Shown here in pieces: positions 13,401 to 22,335 of a stretch of DNA of 64,000 bases (within the stretch, counting starts at the first letter, position 1; every line of letters starts with the position of its first letter). The translations under genes and the position numbers were made by a program. Under the pieces are notes generated by a model. It was given only the letters and a program-made list of their open reading frames with translations, did no database searches and was not told where the DNA came from. Source of the stretch: Sipunculus nudus (Eukaryota > Annelida > Sipuncula > Golfingiida > Sipunculidae); NCBI GenBank assembly GCA_026874595.1, contig CM049320.1, positions 4,961,464 through 5,025,463 of the forward strand. The letters are read 5' to 3'.

Positions 13401-16400
13401 CACATTGGATTGAGATACTAGATCAGTGATTTTTTAAAGTTATTGGAAAAATGCATGAATGATATATGAAATATATGATATAAGGATACCAACCCCACAG
13501 TGACAAAACTATACTAGGTGCAGTTTGTAATCTACATCAAAATTTTTAATCCCATATATTGGGTAGGCCTGTTAATATAATCCTCAACCTTGCATGTTCA
13601 AGTCCTTTATCCTACCCGTTCACCAAACAGTGAGGGTAGAAGGAATCTACCAAGTATTAACCTTGTCATTTTCTGTTTCAGGGTTGAGCGACAATGGAGG
13701 GACCTCGCTTTCTGTCTTGCCTTATTGTCGTACAGCGAGAAAAGTCTACGTAAACTACAGGAGAATTTTGCATGTTTTGCGGACAAGCTCGGGGATGAGT
13801 TGATATATCAGTCATTTACTACTATCTTAACAGGGGCAAAGAAATTCGCCAAACTTCAAACAAAGGTATATTCTTATTTCATGTGATTTATCAAAGTAGG
13901 TCATGGGGCTGGTGTGATTTTCCAATATACTGTGGTTTGTTTCACATTTGGGAGGTTAATTTTCCTGATTGAACTAGGTCAAATAGTATAAATTTAGCAG
14001 TACCACTGTCTGTGCTAATAACAACAAGAATTACCCAAACGCTGCAACATTCATCGTTGAATAACTCTTACTGTTTTGCTCATGAACTTAACCTTTGCTT
14101 TCAAGATCAAGTCACATTGGTCAGTGGGCATCATTTGCTCTTTAGTGTGATAGAGTTAGGAGGTTTCATAGGATTATTCATTGTATCCCCAGACAAAGTC
14201 GGGGGATACTATGTTTTCATACCGGTCCCGCCGCCGCCGCCGCCGCATATAAATCTTGTTGGCGCGATAACCCAAAAAATATTTCACGGAACTTTACAAA
14301 ACTTGGTATATGTATAGATATGGGTAAGAGGACGACGCCTATTTAAAATGAGGTCATGACCTTTACTAGGCGAGTGTCCTTGACCTTGAATAGGTCCAAT
14401 TTTGGGAAAAATCACACAAATTCTTTAATATCTCAAGAAATCTTGCCTGGATTTATCCCAAAATCAAGTTGATGGAAGATCATGGATAGGGTTGTCATGT
14501 TCCAGAAACCGGTGGCGCCACCTATTATTCTTTTCTTGTTTTCGTGCCGTTTAATACCCCCAAAATTGCCACCTTACAGTACTGTGAGCATTATAAGTCA
14601 AAAACTAATGGACAGATTTCTTTTATTATTATGCATATACATAGGTATGGGTTATGGGATGATGTTTATTTAAATTGGGGTCATGACCTTTCCTATGATA
14701 GTGGCCTTGACCTTGAATATTGCCATATATGGTGAAAATCACACATATACGGTGAAGGTCACAGGACACATCTTTAAAAAGATTGTGGATGCATTTTCAG
14801 CCAAACATTTCATCTCAGACCTTTCATCTTGCACATATAAGTCATCTGCAAATAGAGGAAGACCCCTATCAGTTTTGAGGTTACAAGGTCAAAGGTGAAG
14901 GTCACAGGAGCCATCTGTCCAAAAATTAGTTCCTGGATGATAATTCCTGCTTTTATTGATGTTTGGATTTCAATCTTGACTTGTATATGTCCCATTGGAA
15001 AAGAAAGACCCGAATTGATTTTGGGGTCATGAGGTCAAAGGTCAAGGTCACAGGACACATCTTAAAAAAGATTTTGGATGCATTTTCATCCAAACATTTC
15101 ATCTCAGATCTTTCATCTTGTACATATAGTTCACCTGCCAAGAGAGGAAGACCCCCATCAGTTTTGAGGTCACAAGGTCAAAGGTGAAGGTCACAGGAGC
15201 CATCTGTACAAAAATTAGTTTCTGGATGATAATTCCCCCTGTATTGATGTATGGATTTCAAACTTGACTTGTATTTGACCCATTGGAAAAGCAAGACCCT
15301 AATTGATTTCTGGGTCATGAGGTCAAAGGTCAAGGCCACAGGAAACTTCTTTAAAAAGATTGTGGATTCATTTTCAGCCAAACAATACATCTCAGATCTT
15401 TCATCTTGCACATATAGTTCACCTGCCAAGAGTAGAAGACCACGATCAATTTTGAGGTCACAAGGTCAAAGGTGAAGATCACACGAGCCATCTGTCCAAA
15501 AATTAGTTTCTGGATGATAATTCCTGCTTTTATTGATCTATGGATTTCAAACTTGACTTGTATATGTTCCATTAGAAAAGCAAGACCCAAATTGATTTTG
15601 GGGTCATGAGGTCAAAGGTCAAGGTCACAGGACACATCTTAAAAAAAATGTGGATGCATTTTTAGCCAAACATTTCATCTCAGATCTTTCATCTTGCACA
15701 TATAGTTCACCTGCCAAGAGAGGAAGAACCCTATCAATTTTGACGTCACAAGGTCAAAGGTGAAGGTCACAGGAGCCATCTGTCAAAAAATTAGTTTCTG
15801 GATGATAATTCCTGCTTTTATTGATGTATGGATTTTAAACTTGACTTGTATTTGACCCATTGGAAAAGCAAGACCTGAATTGATTTTGGGGTCATGAGGT
15901 CAAAGGTCAAGGTCACAGGAAACCTCTTTAAAAAGATTGTGGATGCATTTTCAGCCAAACATTTCATCTCAGATCTTTCATCTTGCACATATAGTTCACC
16001 TGCCAAGAGTGGAAGACCCCTATCAATTTTGAGGTCACAAGGTCAAAGGTGAAGGTCACAGGAGCCATCTGTCCAAAAAAATTAGTTTCTGGATGATAAT
16101 TCCTGCTTTTATTGATGTATGGATTTCAAACTTGACTTTTATATGTTCTAATGGAAAAGCAAGACCCGAATTGATTTTGGGGTCATGAGGTCAAAGGTCA
16201 AGGTCACAGAACACATCTTTAAAAAGATGTGGATGCATTTTCAGCCAAACATTTCATCTCAGATCTTTCATCTTGCACATATAGTTCACCTGCCAAGGGA
16301 GGAAGACCCCTATCAATTTTGACGTCACAAGGTCAAAGGTGAAGGCCACAGGAGCCATCTGTCAAAAAATTAGTTTCTGAATGATAATTCCTTCTTTTAT

Positions 16401-19400
16401 TGATGTATGGATTTCAAACTTGACTTGTATTTGACCCATTGGAAAAGCAAGACCCGAATTGATTTTGGGGTCATGAGGTCAAAGGTCAAGGTCACAGGAA
16501 ACCTCTTTAAAAAGATTGTGGATGCATTTTCAGCCAATCAATTCATCTCAGATCTTTCATCTTGCACATATAGTTCACCTGCCAAGGGAGGAAGACCCCT
16601 ATCAATTTTGAGGTCACAAGGTCAAAGGTGAAGGTCACAGGAGCCATCTGTCAAAAAATTAGTTTCTGGATGATAATTCCTGCTTTTATTGATGTATGGA
16701 TTTCAAACTTGACTTGTATATATCCCATTGGAAAAGCAAGACCAAAATTGATTTTGGGGTCATGAGGTCAAAGGTCAAGGTCACAGGACACATCTTTAAA
16801 AAGATGTGGATGCAGTTTCAGCCAAACTTTTCATCTCAGATCTTTCATCTTGCACATATAGTTCTCCTGCCAAGAGTGGAAGACCCCTATCAATTTTGAG
16901 GTCACAAGGTCAAAGGTGAAGGTCACAGGAGCCATCTGTCAAAAAATTAGTTTCTGGATGATAATTCCTGCTTTTATTGATGTATGGATTTCAAACTTGA
17001 CTTGTATATATCCCATTGGAAAAGCAAGACCAAAATTGATTTTGGGGTCATGAGGTCAAAGGTCAAGGTCACAGGACACATCTTTAAAAAGATGTGGATG
17101 CAGTTTCAGCCAAACTTTTCATCTCAGATCTTTCATCTTGCACATATAGTTCTCCTGCCAAGAGTGGAAGACCCCTATCAATTTTGAGGTCACAAGGTCA
17201 AAGGTGAAGGTAACAGGAGCCATCTGTCCAAAAAAATTAGTTTCTGGATGATAATTCCTGCTTTTATAGATGTATAGATTTCAAACTTGACTTGCATATG
17301 TCCCATTGGAAAAGCAAGACTCAAATTGATTTTGGGGTCATGAGGTCAAAGGTCAAGGTCACAGGACACATCTTTAAAAAGATCAAGGTCACAGGACCAA
17401 CATCTTCAACAAGATTGTGGATTGTTAGATGGAAGAAACAATAAATATGCCAAGTGTCAGTATATGCTACTAAAAATTGGGGTCCATTCTTGAAGGGGGG
17501 GGGGGGGCTACTATGTCTGGGGATACAGGTGCCAAGAAATGTCTAGTTGTGTGTATGGTGGAACTGAATACTAGTTGTATGTATGATACTGTCTTGTAGG
17601 ATTTCTCCCATAGATATAATAAAACAATACAGCCATTTAGTTTCAAATCAACAAAATGCTGAAAGGTCTGTCAGACTTTAGAATAAATATTATTATTAAG
17701 CAGAAACAGACTACTCAGCCAGTCTGTGAGCTCAATGTGATTATTAACAAAATAACCCATTGACTTGCCCCAATGACTTGCCCTAAATGCCAAAAGATGC
17801 AAGCTTGTCCCCTTGGGTGATCAGTCTACTGAGGATGGACAGTGGCTACACAATTTAACGCATTCTGGGGGTAAAGTGATCTCTCTGCCCTCTCCTAAGA
17901 GTAAGTAAGCCAGATAGGGTTCTGATTGGTTGATCCCTAGGGCCGCCTGTTGTGTTGTTGTGGAGAGGATGGTTAGTCCACTATGGTGACAGAGGAGCGG
18001 CTGGGATATCTTTTAGTGTATCACATGGGGGTTAAGTACAGCAATAAATATTGTATCATAAAAGGATGTGTAGCTGCAGCCCTAAATATTTTAATTATGA
18101 CATCGCAGTAAGTGATGGAGGATAATTTAGACAAGGTAACATTTCAGATGATTCACTTTTTTTTGTTCTTTGTTGATATAGACATTAATAGAAGAACTAG
18201 AACAGAGGATAGAACAGTGTCATAACAAGGGGGCTGAAGAGATCGAGACAGCAGTGGCGGCCAGCAAGGCGTCAGCGGCTGCTAGAAAGAAGGGTGGCAG
18301 AACGCCAAGGAAAACCCCCGCAAAAACACCAGGTCAGCCATATTAAGATATGAACAAATCTTAAATTTATAGGTGTCAATGCTGCTATTTAATATTTTTT
18401 AAAAGTATTTCTCTAAAATCAAACTGTGTGTGTTATACTTGTTTCACAGTTTGCAAGTATTAAAATTTGTCTTACATGGTACCCCAGTAGTCACCAGCAG
18501 GGTGCTACCGTTAATAATGTATGCTGCGCCACCATGTAAGTTTCACTGAGTGAACTGGTGAATAAAATTATAAGAGGGCAGTATAGGTTACCCCCTGAGT
18601 CCCTTAAAATTGTCTTATTTTACAAGATTCTTACATCTGTGTATGTCTATAAATAAATTTATAAAGGGCCCTCCATTTGGGAATGAAATGTTAGTAGGAT
18701 TGATAGCAAGCTTATTATAAACACTTCTCACTTATGTAGTGGTACAGCATACACTTTCCACTGTCTGTTACGTTACCAAATATCTCAGAAGCGTATGTGC
18801 TGATGGTAGACTCATTCTGACTGTAACATTCTGTAGGAGTTATCTAATACTTGTTTTGGTAAAAACTGCAGTGTAGTTACTTTGTAGTTGAAACCTATTC
18901 AGTTGAGCTTACAATGCTAAAATTTTAGGATGTATCAGTTAAATTTTTCAATGGATATGGTTACATATAACCTGATTGGTTAATCTTTGGTGATAATGGT
19001 GTTGGTACAGGTGTGTGCTCTTTGAGTGCTGTATACTTTAATATTTGTATTTAATACTTTACACAGGTAGAGGAAGAAAGCCTCGAGCATCGCAAGCAGT
19101 CAATATGGAGGACAGTCCAGCTGTCCGCAGGCGACGAAAGGCAGCTTTGTCGTTCAGTTCAGATGAAAGCGATGATGATGTCTTCCAGGCCAAAGGTAAT
19201 AAAAAGATTATAATAAAATTCTGTACACATATAACTGCCTGCTCTCAAGTCCTTCATACAGCCTGCAAAAAAACTCAGCTTCCTAAATATTTTAAAGCAC
19301 AACCAGTGACCACAAGTGACAGTTTCATGCACTTATGTCTGCCAACTTTCTCAAACAAAATTGCGGGACTACTATTGCTCGTCAGTGGATTGCATTTCGG

Positions 19401-20628
19401 TGTGATGAGTGACTTCTGGAGTTGTGGCAAGTCTTGTTGTCCCTGTCACAATTTAGCAGATCCAGTCATGCATAATCTTTGTAGCTATCTGCTGATATGA
19501 GTGGATGACAGTGGCAGTACAATAAGCCATTAGCTGCTGCAGTACACTACACAAGCCAAGTAACTTTTGATTAAAATGTGTCAAAGGTCACAAAAGAAGG
19601 GGGTTCGGTGATTTAGAGTAAAAGCTGGTTGTATGTAATACATTTTAACCCCTCAAATCACAGCTAAATGTTTTTAAGACACTGCTTACTTTTTTCTGTG
19701 ATAGTTTTGTCTGTTCATATCATCAATCTTCATAATGCACCGTACAAAACACAGCAATAAATATTCTTTTATCAGGTGAGAAAAGGTGTGCATCAAGGAG
19801 TCCAGAAATCTTGTCTGTATTCAAGTCCCTACATTGGGACAACCTAAATTAAGGCTTGGTCAAAGGAGTAGGGGTTGGGGTTGGGGGGGGATACAGCCAG
19901 TTTGAAAATAGTGGTCATTATGGATACAACAATACAAGAAATTATTTTCTCTGGGTCATAATACCCTAGAATCCATGTATTGGTTGGCACTTTATGTCAA
20001 TGTTTAAGGCATTCATTTATTCACATTTTTGTATTATTTTGGCAGCTAATTTGTTCCTGTTAATTAACTAAAAAAAATCACCTTAGGCTGACAGCAGGCC
20101 AGCCAAAATATGTTTTACACCTTAGGACCTCATATATGGGCAAACAAAATCTACAGAGAAAAAACACTTGAGACCCAAAAACAAGGTCAGCAGGAAAGTT
20201 CATCTTAGGCTGCTGGACTACCATGAGTTCAAACAAGGAAACATAAGGGCCTGAGATACATTGAGTTAAGATGGAATGCCTGTTGTGTGTATCTGATTGG
20301 CTCATTTTTGCTGGATCTGGCAGGACAGTCCGTTTTCATTAAAAATATCAGTCTGAGCATTAACTGAGAATGCAATTTTCTGCTTGGATTAATTTAGCAT
20401 TCAGTAAGTTCACGTCTTTTGTGTATTCTAATTTCAGATACGGCTTCAAAAAACGGGTTAGCGGAAAGCGATTCAGAAAATCATGATCCAAATATAGAAA
20501 CACCAACAGATGATGATAGTCCAGTTGCGATAATGAAACGTCGTCATAAATCAGTGAGCAACAAAGCTTCCAATGCAAAAACATCTCAAGGTGTGGGACG
20601 TCGGAAAGCATCAGCCAGAGTCAAGTGA
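1176..20628 (+). CDS. NCAPD2: Condensin complex subunit 1 (CAP-D2), C-terminal 16 exons
   Basis: Sixteen exons with canonical GT-AG junctions join without a frame break into 831 codons including the TGA at 20626-20628. The product matches the C-terminal two thirds of animal NCAPD2 (about 1400 residues in human), so about 570 residues lie left of the window. Seen in sequence: HEAT-like helical segments, the conserved block VRFPNLIEPWTPHLYKRLRD across the 11064/12323 junction, DIISRLSDPEIGVEE, KDKQCESLVEKLC, and a basic Ser-rich tail with FSSDES as in the human protein. CAP-D2 is the HEAT-repeat subunit of condensin I, which binds the kleisin CAP-H and drives mitotic chromosome compaction. The tail has several TP/SP sites, a plausible target for CDK as in vertebrate CAP-D2 (inference). 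Coding exons: 1176-1429, 2030-2114, 2950-3086, 5530-5662, 6570-6654, 7285-7449, 8039-8250, 9103-9235, 9909-10032, 10909-11064, 12323-12595, 13213-13293, 13682-13865, 18182-18332, 19067-19195, 20438-20628. Confidence 0.95.
2030..2114 (+). CDS. NCAPD2: NCAPD2 exon
   Basis: An 85-nt exon between tttcag at 2029 and gtcagt at 2115. It completes an Arg codon and encodes SRAVATVASLSMLMNGASLG and DITSLEEL, matching the LSLLLVDASVGTIQCLEEIL stretch of human CAP-D2. It is too short to stand out as an ORF; it is supported by frame continuity and homology. Confidence 0.92.
2950..3086 (+). CDS. NCAPD2: NCAPD2 exon
   Basis: Acceptor attacag at 2949, donor gg/gtgagt at 3087. It encodes VSEFVRSGELGQREITVMWE then RFTMKIPGTPESDSRAALML and LNMAAG, matching the segment of CAP-D2 around SSVMLLGMMARG. 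It starts in phase 0 and ends in phase 2, joining the exon at 5530. Confidence 0.93.
3367..4962 (-). mobile_element. Helentron-like non-autonomous element
   Basis: Read on the minus strand, the 5' end (4930-4962) is acaagggacccatgggtcac-like followed by a GCTAAGC-type segment. The 3' end (3370-3400) is an imperfect palindrome, AGCTCAGATGACTTATAGTC then AGCTGAGCTAA, so it ends CTAA after a hairpin. A GGACAGACGG-type microsatellite lies next to the 3' hairpin. About 1.6 kb, no coding capacity. It includes a TC/C homopolymer at 4181-4219. Terminal hairpin, CTRR end and subterminal inverted repeats fit Helitron2/Helentron families; the class is inferred. Confidence 0.6.
5530..5662 (+). CDS. NCAPD2: NCAPD2 exon
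   Basis: Acceptor ttttacag at 5529, donor aag/gtatga at 5663. It encodes ADPGIIRSNINVLVKEGLGE and RANTDFVLPRLACKALLKLA, corresponding to human KPEIVGSNLDTLVSIGLDEK and DYRLAQQVCHAIANIS. HEAT-repeat region. Confidence 0.93.
6570..6654 (+). CDS. NCAPD2: NCAPD2 exon
   Basis: An 85-nt exon with acceptor cttattaag at 6569 and donor tcag/gtgggt at 6655. It encodes PKAGNTQEPYRLSQDHELFT and RLKEILIS, aligned with human PPFRLPQEHRLFERLRETV. Supported by phase agreement with both neighbours. Confidence 0.92.
7285..7449 (+). CDS. NCAPD2: NCAPD2 exon
   Basis: Acceptor tttttgcag at 7284, donor atag/gtgtgt at 7450. It encodes LDKVDNDQWIPLAAQAINVI and YSLAEHSDAICGELIKGLAA, matching human DPLWIPFKEVAVTLIYQLAE and PEVICAQILQG. 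The tail AEIVRPSQANVSQEI is less conserved. Confidence 0.94.
8039..8250 (+). CDS. NCAPD2: NCAPD2 exon whose 3' end is tandemly repeated
   Basis: Acceptor gtttatag at 8038 and donor accaag/gtaaga at 8251. It encodes SGVLTRFLFVVGHVAFRQLM and HIDTNIFGEMKRRHLLQEEG, then a Lys-rich linker ending TPNRTK, parallel to human LSLAGDVALQQLVHLEQAVS and RRRVLREEQEHKTKD. The last 35 nt of the exon plus 17 nt of intron form the unit of the 52-bp minisatellite that follows. Only the first donor gives the open frame; continuing past it adds Val-Arg and then a stop. Confidence 0.94.
8216..8580 (+). repeat. 52-bp minisatellite repeating exon end plus 5' splice site
   Basis: Seven tandem copies of a 52-bp unit: 35 nt identical or nearly so to the end of the NCAPD2 exon 8039-8250, followed by 17 nt of intron starting gtaagatgaaaagtgac. 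Donor GT dinucleotides fall at 8251, 8303, 8355, 8407, 8459, 8511 and 8563, exactly 52 bp apart, and all keep the strong AAG/gtaaga context. Copies differ at only a few positions (tagaacc/taaaacc, ccaaat/ccaagt), so the expansion is recent. Because 52 is not a multiple of 3 the array is open in several minus-strand frames, which produces spurious long ORFs. Confidence 0.97.
9103..9235 (+). CDS. NCAPD2: NCAPD2 exon
   Basis: Acceptor ttttttccag at 9102, donor acag/gtgaga at 9236. It encodes TAEEEMGLAGAAAEDAEAEY and IRHICETDIVTG, very close to the human EEELGLVGATADDTEAELIR block. This is one of the best conserved CAP-D2 signatures in the window. Confidence 0.96.
9909..10032 (+). CDS. NCAPD2: NCAPD2 exon
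   Basis: Acceptor tgttacag at 9908, donor gtcag/gtagat at 10033. It encodes PNLLGVLRPLILAVMNNPTK and FSDPDLQAAATMALAKYMLV, matching human LLLKVCNNPGLYSNPDLSAA and ASLALGKFCMIS. Confidence 0.95.
10909..11064 (+). CDS. NCAPD2: NCAPD2 exon
   Basis: Acceptor atttttgtag at 10908, donor aagag/gtaagc at 11065. It encodes SVFCESHLQLLFTVLEKSPN and PVTRANTIIALGDLTVRFPN then LIEPWTPHLYK. This is the start of the conserved condensin C-terminal HEAT domain (Cnd1 family). Confidence 0.96.
11105..12205 (+). repeat. Degenerate tandem repeat block with GGTCAGAGGTCA motifs
   Basis: Four or so diverged units of about 150-180 bp recur with the pattern tatttaatgaggtcagaggt, followed by gacttaccaa(g)-type and gatggatttt(c)a-type strings. 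It ends near 12190 with a degraded ACCCATGGGT-like terminus (gcccatgggtttcttgtg), suggesting an old Helentron-like element on the minus strand. Related diverged sequence occurs inverted at 28860-29330. Confidence 0.5.
12323..12595 (+). CDS. NCAPD2: NCAPD2 exon (conserved Cnd1 core)
   Basis: The longest exon here, 273 nt, between attcaag at 12322 and ctcaa/gtaagt at 12596. It encodes RLRDPSSHVRKNTVQVLTHL, ILNDMLKVKGHISEMAQCIV, ISGLAKLFFHELAKKGNAVY and NIMPDIISRLSDPEIGVEED, almost colinear with human CAP-D2. It is the core of the C-terminal HEAT domain. Confidence 0.97.
12596..13681 (+). other. NCAPD2 introns, nothing recognised
   Basis: Intronic stretches 12596-13212 and 13294-13681. AT-rich sequence with no recognisable element. 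Confidence 0.4.
13213..13293 (+). CDS. NCAPD2: NCAPD2 exon
   Basis: An 81-nt exon between ttttacag at 13212 and actag/gtaaga at 13294. It encodes YLFSFIQKDKQCESLVEKLC and HRFRAT, matching human LLSYITKDKQTESLVEKLCQ. Phase 2 on both sides of the junctions. Confidence 0.95.
13682..13865 (+). CDS. NCAPD2: NCAPD2 exon
   Basis: Acceptor tctgtttcag at 13681, donor acaaag/gtatat at 13866. It encodes VERQWRDLAFCLALLSYSEK, SLRKLQENFACFADKLGDEL and a less conserved Lys-rich end, matching human ERQQRDLAYCVSQLPLTERG and DNFDCFGDKLSDE. The next intron (4.3 kb) carries the large Helitron-like element. Confidence 0.95.
14351..14362. promoter_or_regulatory. Palindromic hormone-receptor-type site AGGTCATGACCT
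   Basis: A perfect inverted repeat of two AGGTCA half sites with no spacer, identical to the classic palindromic thyroid-response-element sequence. It lies inside the Helitron-like element; an identical copy is at 50448-50459 in the related element. Binding is not shown by sequence alone. Confidence 0.4.
14740..17400 (+). repeat. About nine 289-bp tandem units with nuclear-receptor-type half sites
   Basis: The string AGGTCAAAGGTCAAGGTCA or a one-base variant recurs with about 289-bp spacing from 15032 to 17343 (near 15032, 15320, 15609, 15898, 16188, 16477, 16765, 17054, 17343). Each unit also has AGGTCACAAGGTCAAAGGTG a little over 130 bp further on. Two neighbouring units (16640-16927 and 16928-17215) are almost identical, a recent duplication. 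The MDFKLDLY-type ORFs in this block are repeat artefacts. Whether the motifs bind receptors is unknown. Confidence 0.93.
18182..18332 (+). CDS. NCAPD2: NCAPD2 exon, tail with TP motifs
   Basis: Acceptor gttgatatag at 18181, donor accag/gtcagc at 18333. It encodes TLIEELEQRIEQCHNKGAEE then an Ala/Lys-rich stretch and three TP sites (RTPRKTPAKTP). It corresponds to human IIDEFEQKLRACHTRGLDGI. The TP cluster resembles CDK target sites of mitotic condensin; phosphorylation is inferred. Confidence 0.92.
19067..19195 (+). CDS. NCAPD2: NCAPD2 exon, FSSDES tail motif
   Basis: Acceptor ttacacag at 19066, donor aaag/gtaata at 19196. It encodes GRGRKPRASQAVNMEDSPAV then RRRRKAALSFSSDESDDDVF. The FSSDES motif with following acidic residues is shared with the human CAP-D2 tail; it looks like a casein-kinase-type acidic serine cluster (inference). 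Confidence 0.92.
20438..20628 (+). CDS. NCAPD2: NCAPD2 terminal exon
   Basis: Acceptor aatttcag at 20437, stop TGA at 20626-20628. It encodes a low-complexity, Ser/Asp/Lys-rich tail with ETPTDDDSP and ending RRKASARVK, comparable to the human end ETPKKTTPILRASARRHRS. Weakly conserved except for the basic ASAR-type end, but the frame is exact. Confidence 0.9.
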
Positions 20629-22019
20629 CAGATGAAACAAAACATGTGAGACCCTGCTCAGTGTGACCTTGGCATTTACTGTTTGACCTTGACCTTGGTG
20701 ACCCTGAACTCTGATACAATATATTTGACCTCCAGGCAGCTACAGAAGCCATATAGAAAATTGGAGTTTCCAAAAAGTCTAAGAAAACCATGTTCTTTGT
20801 ATATTTATTTGTGTTTTTGTATTAAGATTTAAAAGTCTGAGCAATTTTTATCAAAACATACACCACAGACATCACTATTTATACAACACCACACAAAGGC
20901 CTATCATATTTGCATATTGATACGAAAGTGTTCACTGTAGTATTTCCCAGTATATTAAGCCCCAGTGGTTCATAAGTTAGTTTAATGGTGTTTTTTGCAT
21001 GTAACTTATAACGTTGATACGTAGCAAGTAATTCTTCTGTTGTTTTAGAGTTTATTGTCACGGTCACTGCTGATGTTATCAGTAAATTGCAGCATGCAGT
21101 AGGCAGCAATGATAACAGTATGGTTAGAATATAAGTGTAGTTTTACTCGTTTCACGTCTGTGGCAGACACAAATATAGAGGTGGTCATACTATTCCCATA
21201 AATTGGATTATGATCAAGCTGCAGTCATCATATTCAACTCTGGTTGCTAAAGCACACAGAATTAAAAAAAAGTAATTAATGGCATTTCTTCAAATTGGGC
21301 CAAATCTAATTTTGGTGTTCATTATTTTTAACAATTAAGTCATGTAGCACAAACTAAAGCAGAAATAAAGTCCACCATACTATTTCTGCTTTGGCCAAGT
21401 AGGTTAATTTAATATGAAACAGTAATTGCTCAATGGGCTCATTACTGAAATCTGTATAAGGGACTGAAGGAATACTGCTCTCTTGGAGAGGTATAATTAT
21501 AAATGTCACATGATCTTCAAATGGGTAATTCTGCAGCCTTCTTGTGACCACTTTAGGAACTATATGTGCTTCCATATGTCAACAAGGTGGAAATCATTTT
21601 GTAAGTGCTGCCACCTGTTAACCATAATAACATATATTGTTCTGGTCTGCCGGTTTCAGCAGGACTGGCACTATGCACTTTTAGAAGTATCTTCCCATTT
21701 AGTCTCTGCCAAGCAGCAAGCCAACACTTGTTAAAATTATTAAACAGATGTACTAGGTGTTTGTATTAGATTATTATTGTGTTTACAGGATTTAGCATTT
21801 ATTTGCATTTTTTCCTAATCACCTTTTATTTCAGCATTTTGAATTTATTATATATTTTAGCAGGTAGTAAAATGATTGACTGACAGGTTTACGTGTATTT
21901 ATTAGAGAGTTATGAAATATTGAATTAGTATAACTTTTATCATGTTTGTCAGTTTATTCACAGTTAAATCAGCAAGCAGTTCAGATGGGGTTACTGGATC
22001 ATGGGATTGAATGTTTCCT
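20629..22019 (+). other. Probable NCAPD2 3' UTR and flank
   Basis: Sequence after the NCAPD2 stop. AATAAA hexamers occur at 21364-21369 and 22687-22692, either of which could be the poly(A) signal; the true transcript end cannot be fixed from sequence. No repeat is recognised in the first 1.4 kb. Confidence 0.45.
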
Positions 22020-22335
22020 GAACCAATCACAGGGCTGCTCTATAAACACATGATCCCCTATGCTGGAGACAGCGAATCAGGGGTCTGTTCTTGGATCACA
22101 TGACAATATTTGTCATGTTTAATTTTTGAAAAGGCAAATATGATATAAACCCACCAATGAGAAGGTTATTATGGGATCACATGATACCATTTGCATGACT
22201 GAAAAAATAGCTTTGAACCAATCAGAGGTGCTCCATGGGATCATGTGACCTAAAAACATGCCTGCTCCCAATCAGAGTACGTTTCAGGTTTACCTTCAAT
22301 ACAAAATTATCTTGCAACCAATAAGAGGAGAGTTT
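22020..22335. repeat. Cluster of CCAAT boxes alternating with ATCACATGA motifs
   Basis: Six diverged units spaced 50-80 bp apart start with CCAATCA-like strings (22023, 22073 as CGAATCAG, 22153, 22218, 22268, 22318). The first four are followed about 20-25 bp later by ACATGATCC, ATCACATGA or ATCATGTGACC. CCAAT is the NF-Y site and TCACATGA is an E-box of the MITF/TFE type; function is inferred. It may be a degenerate satellite or a cryptic regulatory block downstream of NCAPD2. Confidence 0.5.

Larger units (their letters stand above)
14182..17546 (+). mobile_element. Helitron-like element with internal tandem repeats
   Basis: The 5' end is TGTATCCCCAGACAAAG (14182-14198), forming a hairpin with the following GTCGGGGGATAC. 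An inverted version, CTATGTCTGGGGATACA, lies at 17511-17527, just before the 3' end GGTGCCAAGAAATGTCTAG (17528-17546). A CTAG terminus with asymmetric subterminal inverted repeats fits Helitron/Helentron elements. Inside are one 330-bp-type unit (about 14400-14730) and about nine 289-bp units. A related copy in the opposite orientation sits at 49009-50631. No Rep/helicase ORF is visible, so it is non-autonomous. Confidence 0.65.
17547..20437 (+). other. NCAPD2 introns near the 3' end
   Basis: Intronic stretches 17547-18181, 18333-19066 and 19196-20437. A 10-bp inverted repeat CTTACATGGT/ACCATGTAAG lies at about 18472-18540 with a 50-bp loop. The rest is AT-rich sequence without recognisable elements. 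Confidence 0.4.

Noticed and set aside
14963-17187. Several ORFs starting MDFKLDLY with similar sequence
   Set aside because: Each is one reading of the 289-bp tandem unit of a Helitron-like element; the frame is not maintained across units and no domain is recognisable.
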